Positions 1 to 6,871 of a DNA stretch of 17,657 nucleotides are shown piece by piece (positions within the stretch are counted from its first letter, which is position 1; each line of letters starts with the position of its first letter). The position numbers were made by a program, and so were the translations under genes. Origin of the DNA: DASWHR01 sp036398095. GTDB lineage: Bacteria > Actinomycetota > AC-67. The notes under the pieces are model-generated. The model was given only the letters and a program-made list of their open reading frames with translations. It did not search any database and was not told where the DNA came from. The stretch covers positions 1 to 17,657 of the forward strand of contig DASWHR010000081.1 of NCBI GenBank assembly GCA_036398095.1, written 5' to 3'.

Positions 1-183
1 CGAGGCCGGATCGTATTGCCGGTTGGCCAGCGCCTTCGACCGGAAGCCGTCCACCGCCTCTTCGAAAGGCCATCGCAGCGGCAGGCGCTCGCGCCGCCCG
101 CCCCACGGAAGCGCCTCGGCCCCATTGTCGCGCGCCTCCGGATGAGGCACCACCGGAGTTCCCGTCCACGCCGTGTCGCCCAT
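1..183 (-). CDS. Unidentified protein, N-terminal fragment
   Basis: This is an open reading frame with no stop that runs off the left edge of the window. It starts at an ATG at 183-181, and a purine-rich stretch (GGGAGCAGGGA) lies just upstream on the minus strand as a ribosome binding site. The visible 61 residues begin MGDTAWTGTPVVPHPEARDN and continue with a charged, Trp- and Arg-containing segment. I see no signal peptide and no membrane segment, and I do not recognise a family. It is divergent from the FAD oxidase gene across about 134 bp. The frame is supported by the ribosome binding site and by GC-ending codons, but the coding call rests on a short piece only. Confidence 0.5.
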   Translation of the reverse strand, partial: MGDTAWTGTPVVPHPEARDNGAEALPWGGRRERLPLRWPFEEAVDGFRSKALANRQYDPAS

Positions 184-304
184 GTCCCTGCTCCCTCTCT
201 CTTCTTGACGCAACCCAGTATTGACTTCGGACATACGGAAGGTGAAGCATGGCCCGGAAGGCCCTTCGCCGTCCAGACCCATCCCGTAGGCGGGGCCGCG
301 ATGC

Positions 305-312
305 AAAGGGGG
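305..312 (+). promoter_or_regulatory. Ribosome binding site that fixes the FAD oxidase start
   Basis: The sequence AAAGGGGG lies 5 nt before the ATG at 318. It favours this start over the in-frame ATG at 249, whose extra 23 residues are Arg-rich and unlike the family's N-terminus. Confidence 0.55.
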
Positions 313-317
313 CACGC

Positions 318-1691
318 ATGGGTTCGAGCACACTCGACGATCTCCGCGGACGCGTCAAGGGGACGGTGATCGCCTCGTCGGATCCCGGATACGACGACGC
401 TCGCAAGGTCCACAACGGCATGATCGACCGCAAGCCGCTCGCCGTCGTCCAATGCGCCGGCACGCCCGACGTGGTCGCGGCCGTCAACTACGCACGCGAA
501 GCCGGCCTGGACTTGTCGGTCCGCGGCGGCGGTCACAGCGTTCCCGGATTCGGGACCAACGACGGCGGCATCGTCATCGACTTGTCGAAGATGACCGCGG
601 TCACCGTCGACCCCGCCGCCCGCACCGCGCGCGCGCAGGGCGGCTGCACCTGGGGCGTCTTCAACGACGCAACGCACAAGCACGGCTTGGCGACGACCGG
701 CGGCGTGGTGTCGACCACCGGCATCGGCGGGCTGACGCTGGGCGGCGGCATCGGCTACTTGACGCGCGCATTCGGCCTGTCGTGCGACAACTTGATCAGC
801 GCCGAGGTCGTCACCGCCGACGGCAAAGTGCTGACCGCATCGGTGAAGGAGAACGACGACCTGTTCTGGGCGCTGCGCGGCGGCGGCGGAAACTTCGGCG
901 TCGTCACCACGTTCGAATACCAGTTGCATCCGGTCGAAAACATCTACGGCGGCCCGATGTTCTTCGAGATCGACAAAGTTCGCGACGTGTTTACGGCGTA
1001 CCGCGAGATCATCGCCGGCGCGCCGCGCGAGCTGGGCGCGTTCCCGGCATTCCAGATCGCTCCGCCCTTGCCGTTCATCCCCGAGAACCGTCACGGCGAC
1101 ACCCTCGTCGCGATCGTCGGCATGTGGGCCGGCGACGTCGCCAAGGGACCCGATGCGTTCAAGGCATTCCACGACATCGCGCCGGTCGTCGCCGAGCACG
1201 TCGACGTGATGCCCTATCCCGCGCTCAACGCCGCCTTCGACCCGTTGCTGCCGCCGGGCCAGCAGCACTACTGGAAGGCCAACTTCGTCAAGGAGCTGAC
1301 CGACGAGGCGATCGAGGCTCACGCCGAGCACGGCCCGAAGGTCCCGTTCGTGTCCTCCACGATGCACCTGTATCCGATCAGCGGAGCCGTCCACGACGTG
1401 ATGCCCGACGAGACCGCGTTCGCCTACCGCGACGCGAACTTCGCCACGGTCATCGCCGGCATGTGGGACGACCCTGCCGACAACGTCAAGAACACCCAGT
1501 GGGTCAAGGACTACTACGCGGCCACCGCACCCCTGTCGGAAGAGGGCGGCTACATCAACTTCATGGCCGGAGACGACCAGGGCCGGATCAAGGCCAACTA
1601 CAAGGACAACTACGCCCGGCTCACCCAGATCAAGAAGGCCTACGACCCGGGCAACTTGTTCCACATGAACCAGAACATCAAGCCCGCGTAG
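318..1691 (+). CDS. FAD-binding oxidoreductase, berberine bridge enzyme (BBE) type
   Basis: A 457-residue flavoprotein oxidase or dehydrogenase of the PCMH-type FAD family, the usual length for it. The N-terminal FAD-binding domain contains RGGGHS with His73, the residue that carries the 8-alpha-histidyl FAD link in this family. It is followed by GGLTLGGGIGYL and then GLSCDN with Cys156, the position of the second (6-S-cysteinyl) link in bicovalent members. Both attachment residues are therefore present and a bicovalent FAD is expected. The C-terminus ends with the BBE signature YDPGNLFHMNQNI. The family oxidises sugars, alcohols or alkaloid-type substrates with O2 or another acceptor, and the substrate cannot be read from the sequence. 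No signal peptide is visible, so it is probably cytoplasmic. It appears to be a single-gene unit, and no clear promoter is seen. Confidence 0.93.
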   Translation: MGSSTLDDLRGRVKGTVIASSDPGYDDARKVHNGMIDRKPLAVVQCAGTPDVVAAVNYAREAGLDLSVRGGGHSVPGFGTNDGGIVIDLSKMTAVTVDPAARTARAQGGCTWGVFNDATHKHGLATTGGVVSTTGIGGLTLGGGIGYLTRAFGLSCDNLISAEVVTADGKVLTASVKENDDLFWALRGGGGNFGVVTTFEYQLHPVENIYGGPMFFEIDKVRDVFTAYREIIAGAPRELGAFPAFQIAPPLPFIPENRHGDTLVAIVGMWAGDVAKGPDAFKAFHDIAPVVAEHVDVMPYPALNAAFDPLLPPGQQHYWKANFVKELTDEAIEAHAEHGPKVPFVSSTMHLYPISGAVHDVMPDETAFAYRDANFATVIAGMWDDPADNVKNTQWVKDYYAATAPLSEEGGYINFMAGDDQGRIKANYKDNYARLTQIKKAYDPGNLFHMNQNIKPA

Positions 1692-1918
1692 CGGGCCGAT
1701 CGTCGGGCGATAATCGGTTACCCGGCGGGAGCGTATCAGGGCTACCACACGGCGATTCGACCTGGTACACTCCCGCCGGGTTCAAGGTTCCACAGAAACG
1801 TGAGACCGCGGATCACCATTCCGCGGTCGTTCCACTTTCTGGGGCCTCACCTCCCGGGGGCGAACGTAACCTCCGGGAATCGCGCCGCTGCACGCGGCAC
1901 CTGGAAGGAGGAAACACG
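1692..1918 (+). promoter_or_regulatory. Long structured 5' leader of the cold-shock gene
   Basis: These 227 bp between the FAD oxidase and the cold-shock gene hold no credible ORF but have several inverted repeats. GACCGCGG at 1804-1811 pairs perfectly with 1821-1828 around a 9-nt loop. TCCCGG at 1852-1857 pairs with 1873-1878. GCCGC at 1884-1888 pairs with 1894-1898 just before the ribosome binding site. cspA-type mRNAs are known for long leaders that refold with temperature, so a similar role is inferred here. I found no convincing -35/-10 pair. TACACT at 1766-1771 could be a -10 element but has no good -35 partner. Confidence 0.45.
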
Positions 1919-2116
1919 TTGCGAGGAACCGTCAAGTGGTTCAGCGACGAGAAGGGCTTCGGCTTCATCACGCGTGAGGAGGGCGAAGACGTCTTCGTTC
2001 ACCACACCGCGATTCAGGCTGAAGGCTTCCGCACGCTCCGCGAGGGTCAGGCTGTCGAGTTCGACATCCAGCAAGGCCCCAAGGGCGCGCAGGCTGCGAA
2101 CGTCCGCGCCGTCTAA
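1919..2116 (+). CDS. Cold-shock protein (CspA family)
   Basis: A 65-residue single cold-shock domain, the normal length for the family. It begins LRGTVKWF and contains the RNP1 motif KGFGFI and the RNP2 motif VFVHH, the aromatic surfaces that bind single-stranded RNA or DNA. Such proteins act as RNA chaperones that melt secondary structure and often serve as antiterminators. The start is a TTG at 1919-1921. It is chosen because a strong AAGGAGG lies 7 nt upstream (1905-1911) and because family members begin two to four residues before GTVKWF. The gene stands alone, preceded by a long structured leader and followed by a clear intrinsic terminator, so it is probably monocistronic. The paralogue (cspA, B, etc.) cannot be assigned from sequence alone. 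Confidence 0.96.
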   Translation: MRGTVKWFSDEKGFGFITREEGEDVFVHHTAIQAEGFRTLREGQAVEFDIQQGPKGAQAANVRAV

Positions 2117-2133
2117 GACAGCAAAGACACGGA

Positions 2134-2176
2134 AGGGCCGCCGGATTCCGGCGGCTCTTTCGCTTTCCTTTCGTTC
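2134..2176 (+). terminator. Rho-independent terminator after the cold-shock gene
   Basis: An 11-bp stem has arms 2134-2144 and 2148-2158, with one G-T pair. The core is GCCGCCGG with CCGGCGGC around an ATT loop. It is followed by T-rich sequence (TTTCGCTTTCCTTTCG). It lies 17 bp after the stop codon and may also help to end the converging zwf transcript. Confidence 0.85.
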
Positions 2177-2181
2177 GTTCG

Positions 2182-3591
2182 TCAGTGGACGTGCCAGGCG
2201 CGCGGCGCGATCAGGTCGTCGGCGGCGGCCGGCCCCCACGTCCCCGGCGCATAGCGGTGGACCGGTTCGGGATGCTGCAAGACCGGCTCGACGATCTGCC
2301 AGGCGCGCTCGACCGCGTCCTCGCGCGTGAACAACGTCCCGTCGCCTTCGAGCGCGTCCTGCAGCAGGCGCTCGTAGGCGTCGGCCGGATCGACGCCGAA
2401 CGACTCGTCGTAGTCGAAGTCCATGCGGACGGTCTTCGGCTCGAATCCGGGGCCCGGCTTCTTCGCCTGGAACGCCAGCGAGATCCCTTCCTGCGGCTGG
2501 ATGCGGATCGTCAGATGGTCGGGCGTGAGCCGCTCGACGCCGGCGCTTTCGAACAGCGACACCGGCACACCGCGGAATCGGATCGAGATCTCGGTGACGC
2601 GCCGCGGCAGACGCTTTCCGGTGCGCAGGTAGAACGGAACCCCGCTCCAGCGCCAGTTGTCGATCTCGGCTCGGGCGGCGATGAAGGTTTCCGCCTGCGA
2701 GTCCGGCGGCACGCCGTCTTCGTCGCGGAAGCCGTCGTACTGGCCGCGGACCGCGGCGGCCGGGTCCAACGGCCGGAGCGCGCGCAGCACCTTAAGCGTC
2801 TCGTCGCGGACGGCGGCCGCGCTGAACGAGCGGGGCGGCTCCATCGTCAGGAACGCCAGCACCTGCAACAGGTGGTTCTGGACGATGTCGCGCAGCGCGC
2901 CGGCTTCGGTGTAGTAGGAGCCGCGGCCTTCGATCCCGACTTCCTCCGCCACCGTGATTTGCACGTGATCGATCGCGTCGCGGTTCCAGACGCGTTCGAA
3001 CAATGCGTTGCCGAAGCGGAGCACCACAATGTTCTGAACGGTCTCCTTCCCCAGATAGTGGTCGATCCGATACACCTGATCTTCGTCGAACACCTCGTGG
3101 ATCAGGTCGTTGAGCTCTCGCGCCGATTCGAGGTCGCGGCCGAACGGCTTTTCGATCACGATGCGCGTGTCGGGCCGGGGCGCGCATTCGCCGACGCGCT
3201 CGACGATCAGCGGGAACAGGCTGGGGGGCGTCGCCGCGTAGAACAGGCGGCGGCCTTCGGTGCCGCGTTCTTGGTCGATCGCGTCGAGCCGCTCCCACAA
3301 CGACGCGAAACAGTCGGCCTGATCGAACGGACCGGATTGATAGAAGAGCATCTCGTCGAAGCGCTTCCAGGTTTCCTCGTCGAGCGTTTCGCTTGAGAAC
3401 GCTTCGAGGCTTTCGCGCGCGTGGGACCGGAAGCGGTCGTCGTCCCAGCCGGAGCGTGCGTAGCCGAGGACCGCGAAACGCTCGGGAAGCAGGTCTTGGC
3501 GGAGCAGGTTGTACAAGGCCGGCAGGATCTTGCGCCGCGTCAGGTCGCCGGACGCGCCGAAGATCACGGCGATCTGCGGGTCGGGTCTCAT
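2182..3591 (-). CDS. zwf: Glucose-6-phosphate 1-dehydrogenase
   Basis: A 469-residue enzyme that oxidises glucose 6-phosphate to 6-phosphogluconolactone and yields NADPH (or NADH), the entry step of the oxidative pentose phosphate pathway. The N-terminus has the dinucleotide fingerprint IFGASGDLTRRK. The substrate and catalytic motif RIDHYLGKE places Asp177 and His178, and IVQNH places His240; these are the catalytic residues at the same numbers as in the Leuconostoc enzyme. IEKPFGRDL is also conserved. Length is slightly below the usual 480-510. The ATG at 3591 overlaps the gnd stop codon as ATGA, so translation is probably coupled. An upstream extension of the frame exists but lies inside gnd and lacks family similarity. 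The neighbour gnd performs a later step of the same pathway. No opcA or pgl gene is next to it, unlike the common actinobacterial arrangement. Confidence 0.97.
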   Translation of the reverse strand: MRPDPQIAVIFGASGDLTRRKILPALYNLLRQDLLPERFAVLGYARSGWDDDRFRSHARESLEAFSSETLDEETWKRFDEMLFYQSGPFDQADCFASLWERLDAIDQERGTEGRRLFYAATPPSLFPLIVERVGECAPRPDTRIVIEKPFGRDLESARELNDLIHEVFDEDQVYRIDHYLGKETVQNIVVLRFGNALFERVWNRDAIDHVQITVAEEVGIEGRGSYYTEAGALRDIVQNHLLQVLAFLTMEPPRSFSAAAVRDETLKVLRALRPLDPAAAVRGQYDGFRDEDGVPPDSQAETFIAARAEIDNWRWSGVPFYLRTGKRLPRRVTEISIRFRGVPVSLFESAGVERLTPDHLTIRIQPQEGISLAFQAKKPGPGFEPKTVRMDFDYDESFGVDPADAYERLLQDALEGDGTLFTREDAVERAWQIVEPVLQHPEPVHRYAPGTWGPAAADDLIAPRAWHVH

Positions 3592-4463
3592 AGCTCTTTG
3601 ACGGCGTGGCCGCCGAATTCGCGTCGCAGCGCCGCGATGATCTTCATCGTGAAGGACTCGTCCTGCCGCGAGGCGAAGCGCGCGAACAGCGCCGCCGAGA
3701 TCACCGGCGCGGGCACCTCTTCGTTGATCGCCTCCAGAATCGTCCAACGTCCTTCGCCCGAGTCCTGAACGAATCCGCGGATGCTCTCAAGGCGCGGGTC
3801 GGACTCCATCGCGCGGGCAACAAGGTCCAGGAGCCAGGAGCGCACGACCGAGCCATGCCGCCACAGGTCGGCAATCGCGTGCAGGTCCAGCGCCGGGTAC
3901 TCGCGCGAGGCGCCCAGGATCTCGAACCCTTCGCCGATCGCTTGCATCATTCCGTATTCGATGCCGTTGTGGATCATCTTGACGAAGTGGCCGCTGCCGC
4001 TCGGACCGGTGTGCAGGAGGCCGCCGGGCGGAGCGAGCGTGCGCAGCGCGGGCTCGATGCGGGCGTAGGCGGCGGGCGAGCCGCCGACCATCAAGCAGAA
4101 GCCTTCCTCGCGTCCCCAGACGCCGCCGCTCACGCCCGCGTCGCAGAAGTCGATGCCTCGTTCGGCCAGCATCGCACCGCGAGCGATCGAGTCGCGGAAG
4201 TAGGAGTTGCCGCCGTCGACGATCAGATCGCCCGGCTCGCACAGGCCGGCAAGGTTGACGATCGCCTCGCCGGTGGGCGTGCCGGAGGGGATCATCAGCC
4301 AGATCGCGCGGGGCGGGTCGAGGACCGCGATCAGGTTGGGCAGGGACGCGACTTCGGTGGCTTCGCTGAATGCGTCGTAGCCGACGACGTGGTGTCCGCC
4401 CTCGCGAAGACGAGCGGCCATGGTGCCGCCCATCCGGCCGAGCCCCACCATCCCGAGCTGCAT
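3588..4463 (-). CDS. gnd: 6-phosphogluconate dehydrogenase, decarboxylating, short type
   Basis: A 291-residue enzyme that converts 6-phosphogluconate to ribulose 5-phosphate and CO2 with reduction of NAD(P)+. The Rossmann fingerprint GLGRMGG is at residues 7-13. The family signature DGGNS is at 83-87. The catalytic helix KMIHNGIEYG carries Lys162 and Asn166. The length of about 300 residues marks the short GndA-like type rather than the 470-residue E. coli type; the cofactor cannot be read with certainty. The ATG at 4463 begins MQLGMVGLG, the typical start, but the ribosome binding site is weak. It is the first gene of a two-gene operon with zwf (ATGA overlap). Its promoter region contains a perfect palindrome shared with the divergent marR gene, which suggests repression by that MarR protein. 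Confidence 0.95.
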   Translation of the reverse strand: MQLGMVGLGRMGGTMAARLREGGHHVVGYDAFSEATEVASLPNLIAVLDPPRAIWLMIPSGTPTGEAIVNLAGLCEPGDLIVDGGNSYFRDSIARGAMLAERGIDFCDAGVSGGVWGREEGFCLMVGGSPAAYARIEPALRTLAPPGGLLHTGPSGSGHFVKMIHNGIEYGMMQAIGEGFEILGASREYPALDLHAIADLWRHGSVVRSWLLDLVARAMESDPRLESIRGFVQDSGEGRWTILEAINEEVPAPVISAALFARFASRQDESFTMKIIAALRREFGGHAVKEL

Positions 4464-4467
4464 TCCG

Positions 4468-4495
4468 TTGATCTTACCCCGGCCCCTGTTAAGGT
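4468..4495 (+). promoter_or_regulatory. Candidate marR promoter
   Basis: TTGATC at 4468-4473 and TAAGGT at 4490-4495 are separated by 16 bp and would place the transcription start inside the palindrome at 4495-4512. On the opposite strand, TACCTT (complement of 4491-4496) and TTCGTC (complement of 4513-4518), 16 bp apart, could serve gnd. The second pair is a poor -35 match. Confidence 0.35.
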
Positions 4496-4512
4496 AGTTC
4501 GGGACCGAACTA
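4495..4512. promoter_or_regulatory. Palindromic operator between gnd and marR
   Basis: TAGTTCGG, then GA, then CCGAACTA: a perfect 8-bp inverted repeat with a 2-bp centre, in the 67-bp gap between the divergent gnd and marR starts. MarR dimers typically bind 16-20 bp palindromes in such divergent promoters, so this is most likely the site for the adjacent MarR protein. A degenerate copy is found at 5042-5059 before yceI. Confidence 0.75.
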
Positions 4513-4530
4513 GACGAAGGAGCCGATGGC

Positions 4531-5010
4531 ATGGCGGGACCGATCCGGGTGGACCGCGACCTGGTGAAGCGGTATCCGACGGCCGAGAAGGCCGCGACCG
4601 AGGCCGTCATCAACCTGGTGCGCGCCGAATCGCTCGTGGCCGGCCGGCTGAACCGCCGCTTCCGCCGCCACGGCCTTTCGCTCGCGACCTTCAACGTGCT
4701 GATGATCCTGGAGGGCGCCGACGAGCCGCTCTGCCCCGCCGAGATCGGCTCGCGGCTGCTGGTGACGCGCGGAACCGTGACCGGGCTGCTCGACTCGCTC
4801 GAAAAGCTGAGCTTGATCCGCCGGGTGCCGAACCCCGATGACCGCCGGATGCTGCGGATCGAGATGACCCGGGCCGCCCACACGCTGCTCTCGCGCCTGC
4901 TCCCCGACCATTTCGCCGGCGAAGCCGAGATGCTGGCCGGCCTGACCGAGCGGGAGAAGGAAACCCTGATCCGCTTGCTCGGCAAGGTCCAAGACACGCT
5001 CGACCGCTGA
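4531..5010 (+). CDS. MarR-family transcriptional regulator
   Basis: A 159-residue winged-helix repressor of the usual MarR length. The N-terminal helices form the dimer part. The DNA-binding helices span roughly residues 50-100 (LATFNVLMIL to VTRGTVTGLLDSLEKLSLI). The wing contains NPDDRRMLRIEMT, matching the family's DxRxxxxxLT pattern. A well-placed GAAGGAG (4516-4522) selects the ATG at 4531. The only cysteine is Cys68, so it lacks the N-terminal redox cysteine of OhrR proteins and its signal is unknown. It lies divergent from gnd-zwf and upstream of yceI. The palindrome in its own promoter suggests autoregulation and control of gnd-zwf, and the partial copy before yceI suggests control there too. 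These regulatory statements are inference from site position. Confidence 0.93.
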   Translation: MAGPIRVDRDLVKRYPTAEKAATEAVINLVRAESLVAGRLNRRFRRHGLSLATFNVLMILEGADEPLCPAEIGSRLLVTRGTVTGLLDSLEKLSLIRRVPNPDDRRMLRIEMTRAAHTLLSRLLPDHFAGEAEMLAGLTEREKETLIRLLGKVQDTLDR

Positions 5011-5041
5011 TCCGTCGGGATTGTTCCCTCCCTCGGGAATA

Positions 5042-5059
5042 TCATTCGGTCCCTTATTA
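5042..5059 (+). promoter_or_regulatory. Degenerate copy of the MarR operator before yceI
   Basis: Read in the orientation TAGTTCGGTCCCGAACTA, this site matches the gnd-marR palindrome at 13 of 18 positions, including nine identical bases in a row (TTCGGTCCC, 5045-5053). It overlaps a possible -35 (TTCGGT, 5045-5050) that lies 18 bp before TTATAG (5069-5074), a plausible -10 for yceI. It would be a weaker site than the perfect palindrome. Confidence 0.5.
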
Positions 5060-5124
5060 CTTGGAGCCTTATAGCAGGGCGGCTTCCCAAGCGGGTCGCC
5101 CGCGAGCAATCGGGAGGAACCACC

Positions 5125-5706
5125 ATGAGCCTCATCACCACCGCCGCATCGCGGACCCTGGACGGCGTCGAGATTCCCGGATCCGGCACTTGGGACATCG
5201 ACCCCTCGCACACCACGGTCGGCTTCGTGGCCCGCCACCTCATGGTGGCCAAGGTCCGCGGCCGCTTCGGCTCCTTCGCCGGCTCCGCCCAGATCGCCGA
5301 CCAGCCCGAGCAGTCCTCGGTCCGGGTCGAGATCGAGGCGGCCAGCGTGGACACCCACGACGACGGCCGGGACACACATCTGCGTTCGGCCGACTTCTTC
5401 GACGTCGAGACCCACCCGCAGATCACCTTCGTCAGCACCGGCTTCACCCAGACCGGCACAACCAGCTTCGACCTGCCGGGCGAGTTGACGATCCGCGGCG
5501 TGACCCGCCCGGTGGTGTTGAAGGCCGAGTTCGACGGCCTGGCCGGCGACCCGTGGGGCGGCACCCGCGCCGCGTTCACGGCCGCCACCGAGATCGACCG
5601 CGAAGACTTCGGCCTGACCTGGAACAAGGCGCTGGAGTCCGGCGGTGTCCTGGTCGGCAAGACGATCAAGATCGAGATCGACGCAGAGCTGGTCCGCAAG
5701 GCCTAA
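5125..5706 (+). CDS. YceI-family protein
   Basis: A 193-residue YceI-like lipocalin-fold protein. Family members are beta-barrels that bind polyisoprenoids or similar amphiphilic molecules and are often induced by acid or other stress. Visible family features are GTWDIDPSHTTVGFVARHLM near the start (about residues 21-40), the stretch around RSADFFDVETHPQITF in the middle, and LTIRGVTRPV followed by the basic-acidic pattern typical of the C-terminal half. There is no signal peptide, so unlike E. coli YceI it is expected in the cytoplasm. A strong ribosome binding site (GGGAGGAA, 5112-5119) fixes the start. It follows marR after 114 bp, a pairing seen in other actinobacteria. Its stop codon overlaps the stop of the converging gene at 5703 by three bases. 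The ligand is unknown. Confidence 0.93.
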   Translation: MSLITTAASRTLDGVEIPGSGTWDIDPSHTTVGFVARHLMVAKVRGRFGSFAGSAQIADQPEQSSVRVEIEAASVDTHDDGRDTHLRSADFFDVETHPQITFVSTGFTQTGTTSFDLPGELTIRGVTRPVVLKAEFDGLAGDPWGGTRAAFTAATEIDREDFGLTWNKALESGGVLVGKTIKIEIDAELVRKA

Positions 5707-6692
5707 CGCGCGGATCCTCCCAGCGAGCGGGGACGCCAATCCCCCGGCGTCCCCGCTCCGCGCAGGATGGCGGCCAAACGCGCAACGACCTCGTCGGGGG
5801 TGTCCGTGAGGTCCTGCCACGTCACGAAGAAGATTCGCCATCCGAGGTCGGCCAGGTCGTTGAACCGCCGGCGGTCGCGCTGGAACTGCGTGCGGCGTTC
5901 GTGGGGCTCGCGGCCGTCGGCCTCGATGGCCAGCCGCAGGTCCGGATACGCCAAGTCGGGACGCGCGACGAAGCGGCCGGTCTGATCGTAGATCGAGTGC
6001 TGGATGACGGGCTCCGGAAGGCCGGCGTGCACGATCAGCCGATGCAGCCGAGTCTCGAAGCGGTTCGCGGGCATGCCGCGGCCGTCGCGCGCCGCCACGA
6101 CGGCACGGATCACCGCGACGCCGGGCCGGCCACGCATCCGGCCCATCTGCCAACGCATCTGCCGCACACCGACGAGCCGCCGGGCGCGCGCGTCGTCGTA
6201 GATCTCCTCGACCAGGTCGCGGTCGCAGACCGCGGCGATATCGACGAGCGTCCGCGCGATGGTCGTCACCGGAATGCCGTCGACGACGGTGCAGTCGAGC
6301 GCATCGACGTCGCCCTCGTGCACGATTCCGGGAGCGCCGCGGCGCCTGCGATCACGCGGGACGGTCAGCTCGGCGGGCTGCTCCGTGAGGCCGGGGAGAC
6401 CGAACAGCGACCCGGCGGCGCGGTGCGAGACGTACGCGTCCGGTCCCCACGCCAAGACCGCGACCATCAGGGACTGCCGCCATGTCGGCACGGAGCCGCG
6501 GATACGGAACACGTCGGGTGACGCGGAGATCCAACCCTTGGCCCGGACACGCCGCCGCACGGTATTGCGTGTGCCGCCGGCTGCGTACACCTGCGCCCGC
6601 GAAATCGCCCCGTGCTGCCGCGCGGCGAGCGCCGAAAGCGCCTCGTCGTCGATCAATCCTTGCGGTAACTCCGCGTCATATATGGCCGCCAT
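5703..6692 (-). CDS. AbiEi antitoxin-like / DUF559 domain protein
   Basis: A 329-residue protein of a common actinobacterial type. The N-terminal part (LSALAARQHGAISRAQVYAA) is a winged-helix segment like the AbiEi-type antitoxin domain. The middle (VTTIARTLVDIAAVCD) is the conserved linker of this group. The C-terminal part is a DUF559 domain, related to Vsr-like PD-(D/E)XK nucleases, with RPDLAYPDLRLAIEADG and a following DRRRFNDLADLGWRIFFVT. The likely metal-binding Asp and Glu are present in PDL and EADG. No AbiEii nucleotidyltransferase toxin gene is adjacent, so a toxin-antitoxin role is doubtful. The ATG at 6692 and a TTG at 6701 are both possible starts and neither has a clear ribosome binding site. 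It lies 88 bp downstream of tRNA-Leu on the same strand and its stop overlaps that of yceI. Confidence 0.85.
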   Translation of the reverse strand: MAAIYDAELPQGLIDDEALSALAARQHGAISRAQVYAAGGTRNTVRRRVRAKGWISASPDVFRIRGSVPTWRQSLMVAVLAWGPDAYVSHRAAGSLFGLPGLTEQPAELTVPRDRRRRGAPGIVHEGDVDALDCTVVDGIPVTTIARTLVDIAAVCDRDLVEEIYDDARARRLVGVRQMRWQMGRMRGRPGVAVIRAVVAARDGRGMPANRFETRLHRLIVHAGLPEPVIQHSIYDQTGRFVARPDLAYPDLRLAIEADGREPHERRTQFQRDRRRFNDLADLGWRIFFVTWQDLTDTPDEVVARLAAILRGAGTPGDWRPRSLGGSAR

Positions 6693-6780
6693 TTGCCGCA
6701 ACGATTAGCACGCCTCACGCGAAAGCCCTCTGGTTCGGCGGGATGCTCGCGACGGTCGCGAAGAATGAGGGGAAAAAAAG

Positions 6781-6866
6781 TGCCCGGGGAGGGGGTCGAA
6801 CCCTCACGCCCCGTAAGGGGCCTCGGATTTTAAGTCCGGTGCGTCTGCCTGTTCCGCCACCCGGGC
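6781..6866 (-). tRNA. tRNA-Leu, anticodon UAA
   Basis: An 86-nt class II tRNA. The acceptor arms are GCCCGGG (complement of 6860-6866) and CCCGGGC (complement of 6782-6788), with discriminator A. The anticodon loop is CUUAAAA, giving anticodon UAA. The long variable arm has a GCCCC-TTAC-GGGGC stem, as expected for leucine. The T arm is GAGGG-TTCGACC-CCCTC. One mismatch (C-A) closes the anticodon stem at its outer end. The CCA end is not encoded: the gene is followed by CTTTTTTTCCCC, whose seven T residues may end transcription. It begins 5 nt after the stop codon of the upstream small gene. Confidence 0.95.
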
Positions 6867-6871
6867 GCGCG

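Noticed and set aside
225..241. Imperfect palindrome CTTCGGACATACGGAAG upstream of the FAD oxidase, similar in look to the MarR site
   Set aside because: It shares only a short TTCGG with the MarR palindrome and its spacing differs, so a link is not supported.
452..2116. A 554-codon plus-strand frame covering the FAD oxidase and the cold-shock gene
   Set aside because: Its first part is an Arg-rich shadow of the FAD oxidase gene. Only the last 65 codons, with their own ribosome binding site, are a real gene.
2185..3396. Long plus-strand frame opposite zwf
   Set aside because: It is antisense to a well-conserved gene, has no family signature, and its composition is that of a GC-rich shadow frame.
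4510..6153. 547-codon minus-strand frame opposite marR and yceI
   Set aside because: It lies antisense to two clear genes with ribosome binding sites and shows no recognisable domain.
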